DNA from: Trichobilharzia szidati
Taxonomy: Eukaryota; Platyhelminthes; Trematoda; Strigeidida; Schistosomatidae
DNA: 64,000 nucleotides
Assembly: GCA_944472155.2 (NCBI GenBank)
Contig: OX235274.1
Location: 34,098,052-34,162,051 of the forward strand
Direction: 5' to 3'
The notes under the pieces are model-generated. The model was given only the letters and a program-made list of their open reading frames with translations, was not told the DNA's origin and did not search any database. This document shows, one piece after another, positions 32,940-43,564 of the stretch. Within the stretch, counting starts at the first letter, position 1. Every line of letters starts with the position of its first letter. A program made the translations under genes and the position numbers.

Positions 32940-34479
32940 CGTGCCACCACATAACGTAAATGTTTCAGGTTAACAAAACAGGACGATTCATGTTCCCTTG
33001 AGATATGGAAGTTTAAATAGACTAAGTTCGAAATAATACTTCTGATGTGCGAAGAAATGCTTTATTCTACCTAGAGCATTACAATGCTTATCGTTTGTCT
33101 ACAAGTTTCGACTGAGTACGTGTTGATTTAGTCGGTAGGCTACACGCACTAACAAGTGAACAATTATGCTAAACCTAAAAAAAATAACCGTTACATCCAT
33201 CGCCACTGTTGTTGGGCAGACTGTCTCACATCATGTAACCTATAATTATATGAAATTAGGTCACTTGACAAAGACGTTCTTTTATTGATATAAGTATAAA
33301 ACTTGGGCAAATGAAATGAAATTGTACACCTAGTTGTTGGAGAGTTAGCATCCTACGGTGACTCAACACCAACACAACTCTCGGAACATAGGTTCTTAAT
33401 AGACATTATGTTTAATGACATGAGGGTGATGTGTTACTGCGATGAGCATGGTTACAAACAACACAGTCAGTCGATACACCCGCCCCCATCATTGCTGCGC
33501 GGGGTTAGACAAACAAATACTATTATAGCCTTAATTCCTCGAAATTGTTATTTTTTTTAAATAGTACGGCTCATAACAATGGCTTCATGTGATCCTCAAA
33601 TTGTGAGTGTGTGACTCAAATTCAATTCAAAATGTCTGCATCTGAGTGTGGTCGAGCTCGCAATGTTTTTGATGCTCTACTGACATTTATGAAAGTTGAG
33701 AAAGGTTAGTGCAGAGTAGCTGAGTGTATTGCAGATTTTGTATTCAACTAGCACTAATTTCAATGTGATTCTTAATAAAACCATTTCCATTTCAACCATA
33801 ACCGTTATGAGTGTAATAATGTAGTTGTGTTATAAGTTTAATTTCCCACTTCAGGCTCAATTCTCGCCTTCTGATTTACACATGATGGAAATGTTAACAT
33901 TTTTTATCTGGACGCATTTGCCTCCATGTTTAGTTTGAGTCAGTTTGGATGTATTGGTGCTGCTTACTGATAACTCAATTTTTAGTGTCTTTGTCACTTT
34001 ATTGTCGTGCGTGTATTGACCTCCTAAGTGGGAGCACTTGAGTGCTTATAACTGATCACTCATAAATAAGTATGCTTAAGTGACCGTCAAGTATATTCTT
34101 GTGTTTTTTTAATAATACTGCTTTGTCGTCAGGCAATGAGTAGGCGTATCTTCAAAACTGTGCCATCGATATACTCCAGCCATGCGTTATAAGTGTTACC
34201 ACAAGATGAACATCACTTATGTCCATGTGATGATGGATCTGATGGTCAAGGAGTAACTCTAGAGACTATGTGCCACTTGCAAATGACGTTTGCAGTACAA
34301 ATATGTTCCTGGATCTACTCAATACAGTTTCCATAGTTATGTACGGTCGACGATGTGACTGATTGGTGTGTTCAACCTTGAGAATGATGTCTAGCGTTAA
34401 TAGTTGCTGATTGCGTCTATATGAACTTGAAATATCTTATAAAGTTGCATCACTGGTTGTATTTCCCTAGTAGTAGTAG
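32940..34479. other. Unrecognised sequence, possible promoter/first exon
   Basis: Mostly featureless. A candidate coding start lies at 33632: ATG, 24 codons (including ECGRARNVFDALLTFMKVEK), then AAAG|GTTAGT at 33704/33705. If it belongs to the host gene downstream, at least one further exon is needed before 36817, because the phases (1 out, 0 in) do not match. Confidence 0.25.
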
Positions 34480-34820
34480 TGTGGTGAGAGCTGTCTACTA
34501 GCCAAGTGGTGGACAGTAATTGAGGTCAATGTTTATGTATCAAATATTAGTCATGTTGTGGTGAGAGATGGTTGCTGGCCAAATTGGTTGACAGTAATTG
34601 AGGTCAAAGGTCAAGGTGGACAGGCGGTTACAGTTAACATATAGATGAACTGACACAGCCACAAGAGATGCAAGGTTAACTTTGTGTGAGAAACAACCAA
34701 TCAACAGACTGTATTTTATACTAACATTAACCTACAATAATGTACATAAAAATCTATAAATACGTGTTGATTTTTCGTAATAAACGATCTGTTGCCTGGC
34801 CCTTGTCTTCTGTTGTTACA
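34480..34820 (+). mobile_element. Solo LTR copy 2 (341 bp)
   Basis: TGTGGTGAGAG...TGTTGTTACA with GTAG at 34476-34479 and 34821-34824. Same family as 31101-31360 but with its first 78 bases repeated (second start GTGGTGAGAGATGG at about 34558), a tandem duplication in the upstream part of the LTR. Confidence 0.8.
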
Positions 34821-35156
34821 GTAGTATTAGTAGTAGTAGACATCAGTGAGTGTGCGAACAATTAGCACAACTTAAGATATCTTGGTTTTGTGTGTGTTAC
34901 AACTTTGATGAAAGAGTTAATAGGCGAAAGTGAATCTAGATTATTTTTCACAAAATCTACCAACCGATAAGCAGGAAATCTCACACACACAAAGGGTCAA
35001 AGTTCAAGTCAAGGGAACAATCAATTCCAATACAAGTAGCCGTCTATAGGGTGTGAAAACACACAAAGACAACCAATCAAGTTCAAGGTCACCAGGAGAG
35101 ATGACTAACACACCGGTGGAGAAATCTAAAATCTCACTTCAACAAATTTGAAGTAT

Positions 35157-35965
35157 GAAAAAGAGAAGACATTCAGTGAAGAGACTCTTTTCGGCGAATT
35201 CATTCACATAGCTGTACAATCGCATTTATATATAAATATTTGTGTGTGTGTGCATGAGGTTTGTCAAGTTGTCGTCTACAGAGTAAGAAGTAGTCTCCCT
35301 AAAGGTGTACGAATCAGACTTCTTCAAACTGCAGAAGCAATGGCGATTCACTTGCTAAGTCCTGAACTCTGCATACAGAAGAAGTTCGTTCAATCACTAC
35401 ACTTGCAATGGACGTAATCTATCTTATGTACCGACATGTAAATTCTACCTAATCTTTGCTTCTGTATCTTCACTAGTATTATTTTGTCTTCTCAATTGTA
35501 ACATTTTACATTTTCAACTTCTTGTTCTCTACCCCCACCCGATTCAATTTCTACACCTCACTACCACTGTTACTGACTTGAACAACGCTCAGTTTCTAGT
35601 CATTCATGTTACGTCATCCAACTTATTCACTCAATTTCACTTCTACTTAATCTCTACCTGTAATTACCTCTGTTGCTATCCTGACCTAAGTTGTAACATT
35701 TTAGCCAATTATATTACGTCATCTAGCTTTTTAACTCAATCTTACTTTAGTTACTGTCTGATTAACTTTGTCTCTATACTACATCATTCTTGTATTAACT
35801 AATCAATTATCTAAACTTGACAAACCTCATGTATACACACACACACAAATATTTATATATAAATGCGATTGTACAGCTATGTGAATGAATTCGCCGTCGA
35901 AAAGAGTCTCTTCGCTGAATGTCTTCTCTTTTTCATATGACTCAATGGGGATTTTCAATCTACTC
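35157..35965 (+). mobile_element. PLE-D-type fragment with inverted ends, 13-bp target duplication
   Basis: Flanked by AAATTTGAAGTAT (35144-35156 and 35966-35978). 35157-35270 is repeated inverted at about 35820-35940. The plus strand at 35280-35417 encodes RLLQTAEAMAIHLLSPELCI and QKKFVQSLHLQW followed by a stop, matching the GIY-YIG C-terminus of PLE-D (FAEAIAIKRFKPDLCIQK). So it is the 3' tail of a PLE with an inverted copy of its end at the 5' side. Confidence 0.7.
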
Positions 35966-36024
35966 AAATTTGAAGTATACGCTGAAGATGTTGGGGCGGG
36001 TGGGGCAGTGAAAGCTTCGCAAAT
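35966..36024 (+). ncRNA. Hammerhead-like fold in PLE-C terminal repeat
   Basis: Core-like CTGAAGA, extra bases, a G-rich stem II, GAAA, two-pair AGCT stem III, and CAAAT that can pair with ATTTG upstream as an internally looped stem I. Stem II is degraded here (GGGGCGGGTGGGGC). Confidence 0.4.
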
Positions 36025-36095
36025 CAACTGTCCAGTTCAGAGAACACAACCTCATCAAAATCATCCACCTGAGCTACAAATCTTCTCCGTCATAT

Positions 36096-36816
36096 TTAAA
36101 GTGCTAATTTAAGTGTGTGGAACTACAAATAGTTGTGTAGTTTGTAAGGTGTTGCAATCAGTAATAGTTGAAAGATTAAAAGCTACTTAGCAGTCACACA
36201 TCTTAGAACACGCAAAAGACTACAAACCTAAACTAGTTTATTTTTATTTTTTTGAAGTAGTCACTTCGAAGTAGTCACTGCCTCTGTTGATGTTTGATTT
36301 GAGGAATCGACTTGGTAGGGGGAGATGGTTTCGACTTTTAGTGCACTTTCATTAGACTGTTGTGTTAGTTGGAAAGTCTTAGAGAAGGTATTGTCCTCCA
36401 TGCCACTGAGCGTGTGAGTGAGTTTGGTGTGTGCTTCTATCTTGTGAAATATAAAGTGATGTTAGAGGACTGGATTTCACGACTCCTGTTTCAAGGATGT
36501 GAAGCGAAATGGCAAAATGTGTTGTCCATTTGATTTGAAGTACTAGGTGGTGATGAAATCTGTGGAGGAGTCTGTAGACTTTCAATGGCATATGCTTATT
36601 TCCGTTGTCGTTGAAGATGAAGTATGTAGCAGCTCTCTGTGAATGAGCTTCTAGACCTCCTTTTTGATTTGTTGATATTCGTGTTTGTTGGTTGAGTAAT
36701 GTTTCGATGCTCTTACTATTCAACCTCCATCGCAAATAAATGAGTGAACTTTATGTGCATATCTGCAATGGAAACCAGTATGTTCAGAGCAGGAATTTCA
36801 GTGGATTATGTTTCAG
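36096..36816. repeat. Unidentified repeat region
   Basis: 36440-36720 resembles 52600-52860 on the same strand (for example GACTGGATTTCAC, CAAGGATGTGAAG, TTGTTGATATTCGTG). Minus-strand frames exist in both but show no family I recognise. Confidence 0.4.
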
Positions 36817-36871
36817 AGATCTTATAAGTTGCATAATATCAAACATGTACCGCATTCAACACGTTGGGCAG
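36817..36871 (+). CDS. Host gene exon A (55 nt)
   Basis: Acceptor TTATGTTTCAG before 36817 and donor GGGCAG|GTAATT at 36871/36872. Reads RSYKLHNIKHVPHSTRWA plus one base, which completes a Glu codon with the next exon (37451). Phase agreement supports the join. Upstream exons were not found with confidence. Confidence 0.5.
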
Positions 36872-37450
36872 GTAATTCAGTATATTTGCGATACAATTTT
36901 CCCTGTCGAATGTAATCTGTTGCTACAGAAATTATCTGCACCGACTACTACTAGTTTTAACGCATGAAGAGTGAAGTGGTTCAGTGTGCTGAGGACTGCG
37001 CTTATTTGTTAAGTGTCTTCGGCCTTAATGGAATAATTACATACTGAGGAACTCTCATCATGGATAGATTAGCGCTGTCTGGCACTTCCCAGCTTACATC
37101 GTCCATTGCGTAGACGTGATATCTGGTTGGCTATCGACAGAGGAAATATGTTCTGCTCAACAGTCATCTCCATCCTTATTTATGACTGTAAGGCATAGCC
37201 ATTTAAAGTATAAGTGCGCGTTTTATGCATAAGATTTGAAGATGGACAGATCTTCTTGTTCTGCTTTAAATGATACGACAGATGGTGTTGCCTATTGACC
37301 ATTGTGTGTGTGTGTGTGAAATTTGTGGTTCATAGTCACGTATTGAGGTGTGAAATCCATTTGTTCGTGAATTATTTTAATTGTGAGTTACTTACTACTG
37401 TGTGATAACCGTGCAAACTTCTTTATAGTTGTATTGTTTTGCCATTTTAG

Positions 37451-37655
37451 AAGATCCATTTTCTTCATGGCGCCAGGCAACTTTATCGTACAAAAGAAGC
37501 ACTTCCGAAGACAACAGTCTTCCACTGGTGATCAAACCGGAACCGGTTGATTCATTAGAAGCCAATGCACAGTCTAATATCGACCCGTGTCACAACATTA
37601 CTCGAACTGCCAGTTTTACAACTACTCATGATGCTAGCCATGTGAATAACTTTGT
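37451..37655 (+). CDS. Host gene exon B, 5' piece (exon split by transposon)
   Basis: Acceptor TTTGCCATTTTAG before 37451. Reads DPFSSWRQATLSYKRSTSED, then a candidate sumoylation motif VIKPEP, then HDASHVNNF. At 37655 the reading frame enters an RTE-derived insertion and meets a stop at about 37696. Removing 37656-38765 rejoins GT|A to give NNFVNQVSAARE in the same frame (205 + 766 = 971 nt, phase 1 to 0). So the exon was intact before the insertion. In this haplotype the protein would be truncated unless the insert is removed by splicing. The protein is not recognised. Confidence 0.65.
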
Positions 37656-38754
37656 TCTTTTTTTGTTTGTTCTTTTTTTATTTGGTGTGTCTCAGTAGCG
37701 TATTTATCACTTCTGCCCTGTGACACGGCATCAGGAAGCGCGGTCGTTGTTAATCCGGGCCCCGACCGATCCGGCATGATATTTTGTGCTTTTGTTTGAG
37801 TCATGGCATTGGATTGGGTAGCTGCTTTTTGTCTAACCGCTATCCAAACAACCTTTCTGGCATGGTAGGACCTACAGGAACTTAAGTTCCAGCCAGTGTA
37901 GCTCGTTGGGTCATTGCGATATGCAAGCCCGACCACCACGTCAAGGTAGCAGCTTTCGGTCGGGTCGCCGACGAAATCTCAGCACGAATACAGAGGGCTA
38001 GGTTCGCATACGCCAGTTTACGCCGTCTCTGGCGTAGACGCGATATCCGACTATCAACCAAAGGGCGTGTGTACTGCTCAACAGTCCGCTCCGTCCTCCT
38101 TTATGGCTGTGAGACCTGGCCATTGAGAGCAGAAGACATGAAAAGATTAGCTGTCTTCGATCATAGGTGTCTGCGTTCCATCTCCCGCGTGAAGTGGTAT
38201 AATAAGGTGAAAAATATTGAGGTCAGGCGTCGAGTGCTAGGTAAGGCGGGGAAACCAATCGATGAAACTGTGAAATTACATCGACTGAGATGGTTGGGAC
38301 ATGTGTTACTTATGCCTAGTCATCGCCTTCCTTGACAATGGGCAATGTTAGCTGATATAGGGCCAGGCTGGAAAAGAGCTAGTGGCGGTCAAACGAAAAC
38401 ATGGCCTCACCAGTCAATGAAATCCACAACAGTTAGTCTAAGTCACGTAGGGAGATGTAGACTTCCTGGTTGGGGTCCTCGGGACGGTAAAATCCAATGG
38501 TTGGAAACAATTGGTGACATGGCTCAAAATCGTTCTCAGTGGCGCAGATGCATCCACTCCTTGTGACTTATGATTTCCGATGAAACTGTTCGTTCTTCGT
38601 TATTACTACTCCTTTGTCTCACACCTCTGTTTACTGTCTATATTATGCATTTCTCCTACTTTCTTCTCTTCCTTTGCGTGCTACATGGAGTGTGGCGACT
38701 TGAACTGCCGCACATATGTGCAAAGTTCTATGTCGAAAACAGACAGACAGACAG
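37656..38754 (+). mobile_element. RTE-derived insertion in a coding exon
   Basis: Target duplication AATAACTTTGT at 37645-37655 and 38755-38765. 37656-37965 is a leader-like segment also found at 62975-63290. From about 37965 it encodes an RTE C-terminus: [55 protein letters not shown], then a stop, GRCRLPGWGPRD and QWRRCIHSL, with a 3' UTR ending in GACAGACAGACAG. The middle (endonuclease and RT palm) is missing, so the copy joins a leader to a 3' end. A nonsense codon lies at about 38336. Confidence 0.85.
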
Positions 38755-38765
38755 AATAACTTTGT

Positions 38766-39531
38766 AAACCAAGTGTCAGCTGCTCGTGAAAACACTCGCC
38801 TAGTTGACGCTGACTCCAGCTGTCAGTCGTCCAACAATTCAGATGGTTTACAGTCAGTATGCACTTCCACTGTAACTGGCACAAGTACTTCTTCCGATTC
38901 AATCAGTTCCGTACATGGTAAAGATTCAAGCAACCTTTGTTCTTCGGCGGATGAAGTGGCTACTTCCAGCGATGCTTCGGTAACACCGCCTACTGCTTTA
39001 TCAAGCATAGAAAATGTCTTTGCAGGATCTACATCACCTGGGAATGATGTGAGTGATTTGTTGTCTCCTTCTCTTCGATTATCGACTGGTTTGGTTGGTG
39101 ATTCGCACATTGAAAATCCTGTGATACGTGAATATGTCAACCAAAAGTGTAGTAGACTACGATATCCTCCTCAGTTGGCTTCGGAAATGTCGAAATTGTA
39201 TTCACCATCGAAGTTGCCTGTGATGTCGACAGACAAGCCACGAATTTCCTGTGGTCAATATAAACGTTCATCCTTCAATATTCAACAACGGGACCGTGGG
39301 TACTTAGTAATTGACGAAAGTCATTTCAATGTTAATTCTTCGTGTTTACCTGTCAAATCCAATAACGTAATGGTGCATAACACAAGTCACCCTCGTACAA
39401 AAGCTCAACTGCGTGAAGTAAGCACTATAAACGAGTCAACTGAGACAACACCAGAAAAGATTACATCAGAAAATTGTAACAATGAGTGTTTACATTCAGA
39501 AGGCTGCTTATCTCGCTTAGAAAATAAGGAG
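38766..39531 (+). CDS. Host gene exon B, 3' piece
   Basis: Continues the frame of 37451-37655 after removal of the insertion. Ser/Thr/Asn-rich and probably disordered at first (SCQSSNNSDGLQSVCTSTVT), then a more ordered part (NPVIREYVNQKCSRLRYPPQ; IQQRDRGYLVIDESHFNVNS). Donor candidate AAGGAG|GTATCA at 39531/39532, phase 0; without splicing the frame stops at 39570. No domain recognised. Confidence 0.6.
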
Positions 39532-39981
39532 GTATCAACTTCTGAGGTGGTAATCGTGTCTTTAAGTTAGAAGTTGTATTTATTTTTCATTCGCCTTCGT
39601 CATAGCTTACATTCTGCTGATTGATGCTTGTGATGTGATAGGATAGGTTTAACGTTGGTCAGAAGTGTGAATCTGGTGAATTGACTGTAATTCATCCAAC
39701 TCACTCTCCCTTTTAGTTAAATTTGTTTCAATGAAGTTCTCAGTCGAAACTAAATTACTGGTTTTCAGTATAATCTCTGTCAAGGTTTATCCTTTTTGTC
39801 TGCCATGAATTAGTAGTAAATGAGCTTGTGTATATGAAACTGAAACTGTTGGCGATTTCCGATTTACAAGTATTTTGCTTATGTATGTAGGTTTCCACCA
39901 ATGGGGTGGGGTATCAGGTTTTGTTTTATTTCTTTTTCCATAAGACATTTGGTTAACCTTGTGAACCTTGTTTCTTTTCAG

Positions 39982-40006
39982 GATGACGAGGAGATATGCG
40001 AATCCT
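39982..40006 (+). CDS. Host gene micro-exon (25 nt)
   Basis: Acceptor TTTCTTTTCAG before 39982; donor TCCT|GTAGGT at 40006/40007. Reads DDEEICES plus one base, and joins in phase 0 from 39531 and phase 1 to 41708. The alternative donor four bases later (CTGTAG|GTAACT) would put a TGA at the next exon, so the 25-nt version is preferred. Schistosome genes often have very small exons. Confidence 0.45.
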
Positions 40007-41315
40007 GTAGGTAACTGAATATTTTTACGAATTGTTTATAACCCATTTGATTTTATTGTATGTCTGTAAATTGCTTACACTAGGCTGAAGATAACAGTGA
40101 TTGAACTCTTTCTCTCTCTCCCACCACGGTAGTGTTACGATAATTCGAATGGAGCTTCTCAGAGGGTGTTGTCAGAAATTCTCTTGAAGCTTGTGGTGTG
40201 CTGAATAAAGACTGTTGTGGAGAGCAGAAAGCTGTTGAACAGCTCGAGATACCCATCTTGCTTGACTCATTCTCATCCAGCCTTTATTGTATGGGGATTT
40301 TATTATTTTTACTTGTTTACTTATTCTGATTTAAGTTGACGATATTTCATAGTGAGACTAATGTCGCGACGCCAAGAGAGAGATGGCCCATTTTGGCACG
40401 GTGAGATTGTAGAGGTGCAGTGTTTTTGAGTTACTACAATTTCCAACAGTGTCAGTCACTAAAGTAATAGAAATATTGAAAAAATAAGTCAGCAAAGTCT
40501 GTTGAAATTCTGACACTGTTGGATATCACAAAGAGTAAACACAATGCGTCGTGCAGATTGTCCATCATCACTAGTTGGCGAAGTGTTTACTACTGAAGCT
40601 GAGGTGTGTATATGGTTTGAAGCTACATCTCGAGACTACTCCATGGTGTGGTGTTTACCTTGATTCAACCACCTTTAGTTTCCCTGCAGTCTAACACTAC
40701 TCCAGGTAACATTTATGGGCAGATAGTAGTGAGCAGAAGATTTCAACCACCTCAGTTACCCTAGGCCTAAAGCTGCATCAGTGCTTCCTGTATGTATACA
40801 GGTCATTTTGGATAAACACTTCTGATGTGATGTGTCTCCCTGTAGCCAGAATACACATCTAAGAAACTTATTGACCCAAACATTTTGTCATTCACATTCT
40901 TTATGTTTCTTAATCAGGGATTTGATGTAGTTATCTGTCTCCTACTTTGACAAAATTTTCCTCTGGCTAAACTGTTTTGTGTACGTAACTTTGAGATTAT
41001 TGTTTTCATCTGACAACAGTGTTCTGTGAGAGTTCAAATGTGGTGGATTCATCTTAATCTATAAAGATTTTATTGGATTATTGCTGGTGTCCACCTTCGA
41101 ATTTGATGATTTTGTATCTATAAATAAAAGATTGTAAGAAAGTTTGAGTAGTGTCTTGAACAGGAGGATTTGGGAATTAAGAATTTTCAGTAAGTTTTTC
41201 CATTACAATGTAGTAACGTCGAAACATCCTAAAACTGTTCAATATTGATGATGAAATTTTACTCTGAGATGCTGTGTCACTACTGTAACTGTTGGTGTGT
41301 CTCTTCTAACTTTTT
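40007..41315. other. Intron sequence, nothing recognised
   Basis: No repeat family or frame recognised before the SINE-B at 41316. Confidence 0.4.
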
Positions 41316-41544
41316 TTTCCTTCACGTTCCCAGTGGAACATAGGGCTTCAAGCTAGAGGCTGGAAGTTTATGTAGCAGTGTTTTAGTTTTACAAGATGAG
41401 GTTGCAAGCTTCATGCCCAACCTTTCCCCTTTTACCAGCTTTCATTTCTGACTTAGAGGGGTAAAGGGGTGCGTCGGTCGGGGATCGAACCCCGAACCAT
41501 GTGCATGTTTGGCGAGCGTCCTAATCACTGTGCCACCGACGCAC
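41316..41544 (-). mobile_element. SINE-B copy 3
   Basis: Reverse complement of the SINE-B pattern: 3' end CGTTCCCAGTGGAACATAGG first, B box as GGGATCGAACCCCG near 41483, head ending CCACCGACGCA. Lies in the host gene intron in antisense orientation. Confidence 0.85.
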
Positions 41545-41707
41545 TGGCTTTACAGTATCGTATTTTGTAGTGATTTATCAGAATGAGCTTTAAAGCTCTC
41601 TCGAGTTTTCACCTGATCTAGTTTATCGTTAATTTCATTTTAAAAATAGAGCTATCTACTGAGTAATTTATAACTGTACACGTTCAATGTTTTGTAAATT
41701 GTTTCAG

Positions 41708-41835
41708 CTGAAGCACGCCGTGATAGTTCGTCTGCAGTGCGCGGTAGGCGTTCTCGACAATTCCAGAGTATTTGTGGAAAGCGAAGAAGACTGTTATCTT
41801 CTACAGCATCCAGGTTACAGCTTACGACTGCATCT
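41708..41835 (+). CDS. Host gene exon D (128 nt)
   Basis: Acceptor AATTGTTTCAG before 41708, donor GCATCT|GTGAGT at 41835/41836. The open frame gives EARRDSSSAVRGRRSRQFQS then ICGKRRRLLSSTASRLQLTT: Arg-rich, nuclear-localisation-like. Phase 1 in and 0 out agree with the micro-exon and with 51035. The other two frames give a stop or a poorer junction. Confidence 0.55.
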
Positions 41836-42054
41836 GTGAGTAAATATTTATTAGTTTTGTTAAGATTTTATATACAGTTCGCTAAGCGTAAATGAGAACT
41901 GAGTTTGTTTCTGTTGTCGAACAATCTGATTTCTTCAGATCTACTGTTTTGAATCATGAATATGCGTTTCCTAGCTGACATTGATTGCATGATATTGTTT
42001 CATTATGGGTAAATTTTGTTTTGATAAAGTCTCACAGTGTTATACAGTAATGTT

Positions 42055-42100
42055 TACTGATGACGTTTCGAGCACAATTTATTGCTCATAATCATATCAA
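42055..42100 (-). ncRNA. Hammerhead-like motif at PLE-B 3' end, non-canonical core
   Basis: Minus strand: TTGAT, then ATGATTATGA in place of CTGANGA, stem II GAGC/GCTC, GAAAC, two-pair ACGT stem III, cut site GTC, and ATCAG pairing with TTGAT. The right-hand half is canonical; the left-hand core carries about three extra bases and lacks C3. Copies at 32834-32878 and 44622-44668 look alike. Confidence 0.35.
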
Positions 42101-42265
42101 GGTAATCACACGACTTCCTAAATTCATTTATGTTGTTCCGTTGTTTTTTCATTTGATTTTCACTTGATTTGATTGGTAGTAATATCTTCCATATTTCGGG
42201 TATTAGTGATGATTCATTCCTATTGCATGTGTTGGGTGTAGATTCGATGAACAAGGATTCAGTAA

Positions 42266-42656
42266 TCAACCTCTCTCTCTCCACCTACCTATATTACTTT
42301 TCAGAATTTTAACCCTCTCCCACCCTATTGTGTGGTTGTGTGTTAATGCATGCATTGCAATTGCTGAGCTTTTTTCTAAATTACTTATCTTCGTGGGGTC
42401 AACCGTTCTTACCTTAGCTAAATACTTATGTTCTGACAACCTGACTACCTCTGACCTACTAGTTTGACCTATGTAGATGACCTCACAGTCATTGCAAGAT
42501 ATTTTGTAAATAATATTATTTTGTCTAATTGGGTCAACTGGGTCCTTTAACCTACAGAGCTTGTCCCTGAGTGAGTTTGTAGGTTTAAATGCCACCCTAA
42601 TTCCTGCTTTATTGAGAATCCTACGTAGGGTCTCAGATGTCCCCTCCTTATATGTT
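42266..42656 (-). pseudogene. PLE-B GIY-YIG endonuclease domain
   Basis: Minus strand: TYKEGTSETLRRILNKAG, AFKPTNSLRDKLCRLKDPVD, then IIYKISCNDCEVIYIGQTSR, VVRLSEHKYLAK and SSAIAMHALTHNHTI. Shows the CCHH-like Cys pair, Y-I-G-x-T-x-R and EH residues of the PLE endonuclease. The frame stops at 42266; the RT part lies in another frame beyond the 739-bp insertion. Confidence 0.8.
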
Positions 42657-42684
42657 ATAACTGTAGATAATAATAGTATATTCT

Positions 42685-43423
42685 CATTTTTTACATGAGG
42701 GACGCCAGTTTACAGGCATCATCAATATGGTAAATTACATATACGATTAGTAAGCATATTTAATAAAAGTAATTTAATAAAATACATCTTTTCCTACCTG
42801 TGTAGGACACACCAATTGTACAGGCATGGATAAGTATTATTTAAATTACATAAATTTGGTTCATGGTAAAATTATAAGGTTGCAGTCATTTGTCTATGGG
42901 AACAATATGATAACTAGTCATTCAATGGAACACATCAAGAAATATAGAAATATTGTCTTCGCACTAACAAAAAACACCCAAGTATGTTTTGGATGGATTA
43001 CAAATACTTGGGAAAAAAATAAAGCTTGAAGTAATTCCTCCATATAACTTTGGTGTGTACGGCATCGAGTCTTATTCTTGATTTATATCCAAATTTGATA
43101 ATAATTTAAAATAAGTAATCCACTTGTATACTTTTGTCAGCATTTTCATCGTAACATCATAAGTGAATTGTACACAATGTAGACTAATAATAATGATAGT
43201 TTATATATTCTTATAAGCGGGTGTTTTCAAAAAAATGCAAGCTATTTTTGCAGACAAGATCAGTTATGTTGTAAGATACAATCATGAAGTATTATAAATC
43301 AATACTTTTTTATTGGTATGAAGATATATTTCACAACTCTAATCCAAGTTACGTCGTGGGGAAATGCAATGCGTAATTCAAGAGGGAATTGTAAGATATC
43401 GGACCAATAATGTTTGCATGACT
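42685..43423. mobile_element. 739-bp unidentified insertion in PLE-B
   Basis: Flanked by TATATTCT at 42677-42684 and 43424-43431 (8-bp target duplication). It separates connector RIEYKS from STVITYKEG. The left edge is T-rich (A-tail on the minus strand). No clear inverted ends. CGCCAGTTTACAGGCATCAT near 42703 resembles CGCCAGTTTACAAGCTTCAT in the 1.7-kb duplicated segment, so related sequence occurs elsewhere in the window. Confidence 0.6.
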
Positions 43424-43564
43424 TATATTCTATCCTATTTATGTTATTATTGCTAGTTTCACAATTCTTTTTATTTTTCTTTGGGCCTTTTTCAATCTTC
43501 CTAATGAATTTTAGAGGATAGTTATTTAACACCAACGTCTCTTCTATCTGTTTTATTTCATCAT

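Larger units (their letters stand above)
34940..36095 (+). mobile_element. PLE-C 3' end, split by a PLE-D fragment
   Basis: 34940-35156 matches the minus-strand C-terminal/3' region at 23990-23820. It resumes at 35966 with the repeated AAATTTGAAGTAT and continues through the hammerhead-like fold to CAAATCTTCTCCGTCATA near 36090. The interruption is the 809-bp element at 35157-35965. Confidence 0.7.

Noticed and set aside
35578..35802. 74-codon plus-strand frame
   Set aside because: Lies in the 3' UTR-like part of the PLE-D-type insertion; composition is pyrimidine-rich and no homology is evident.
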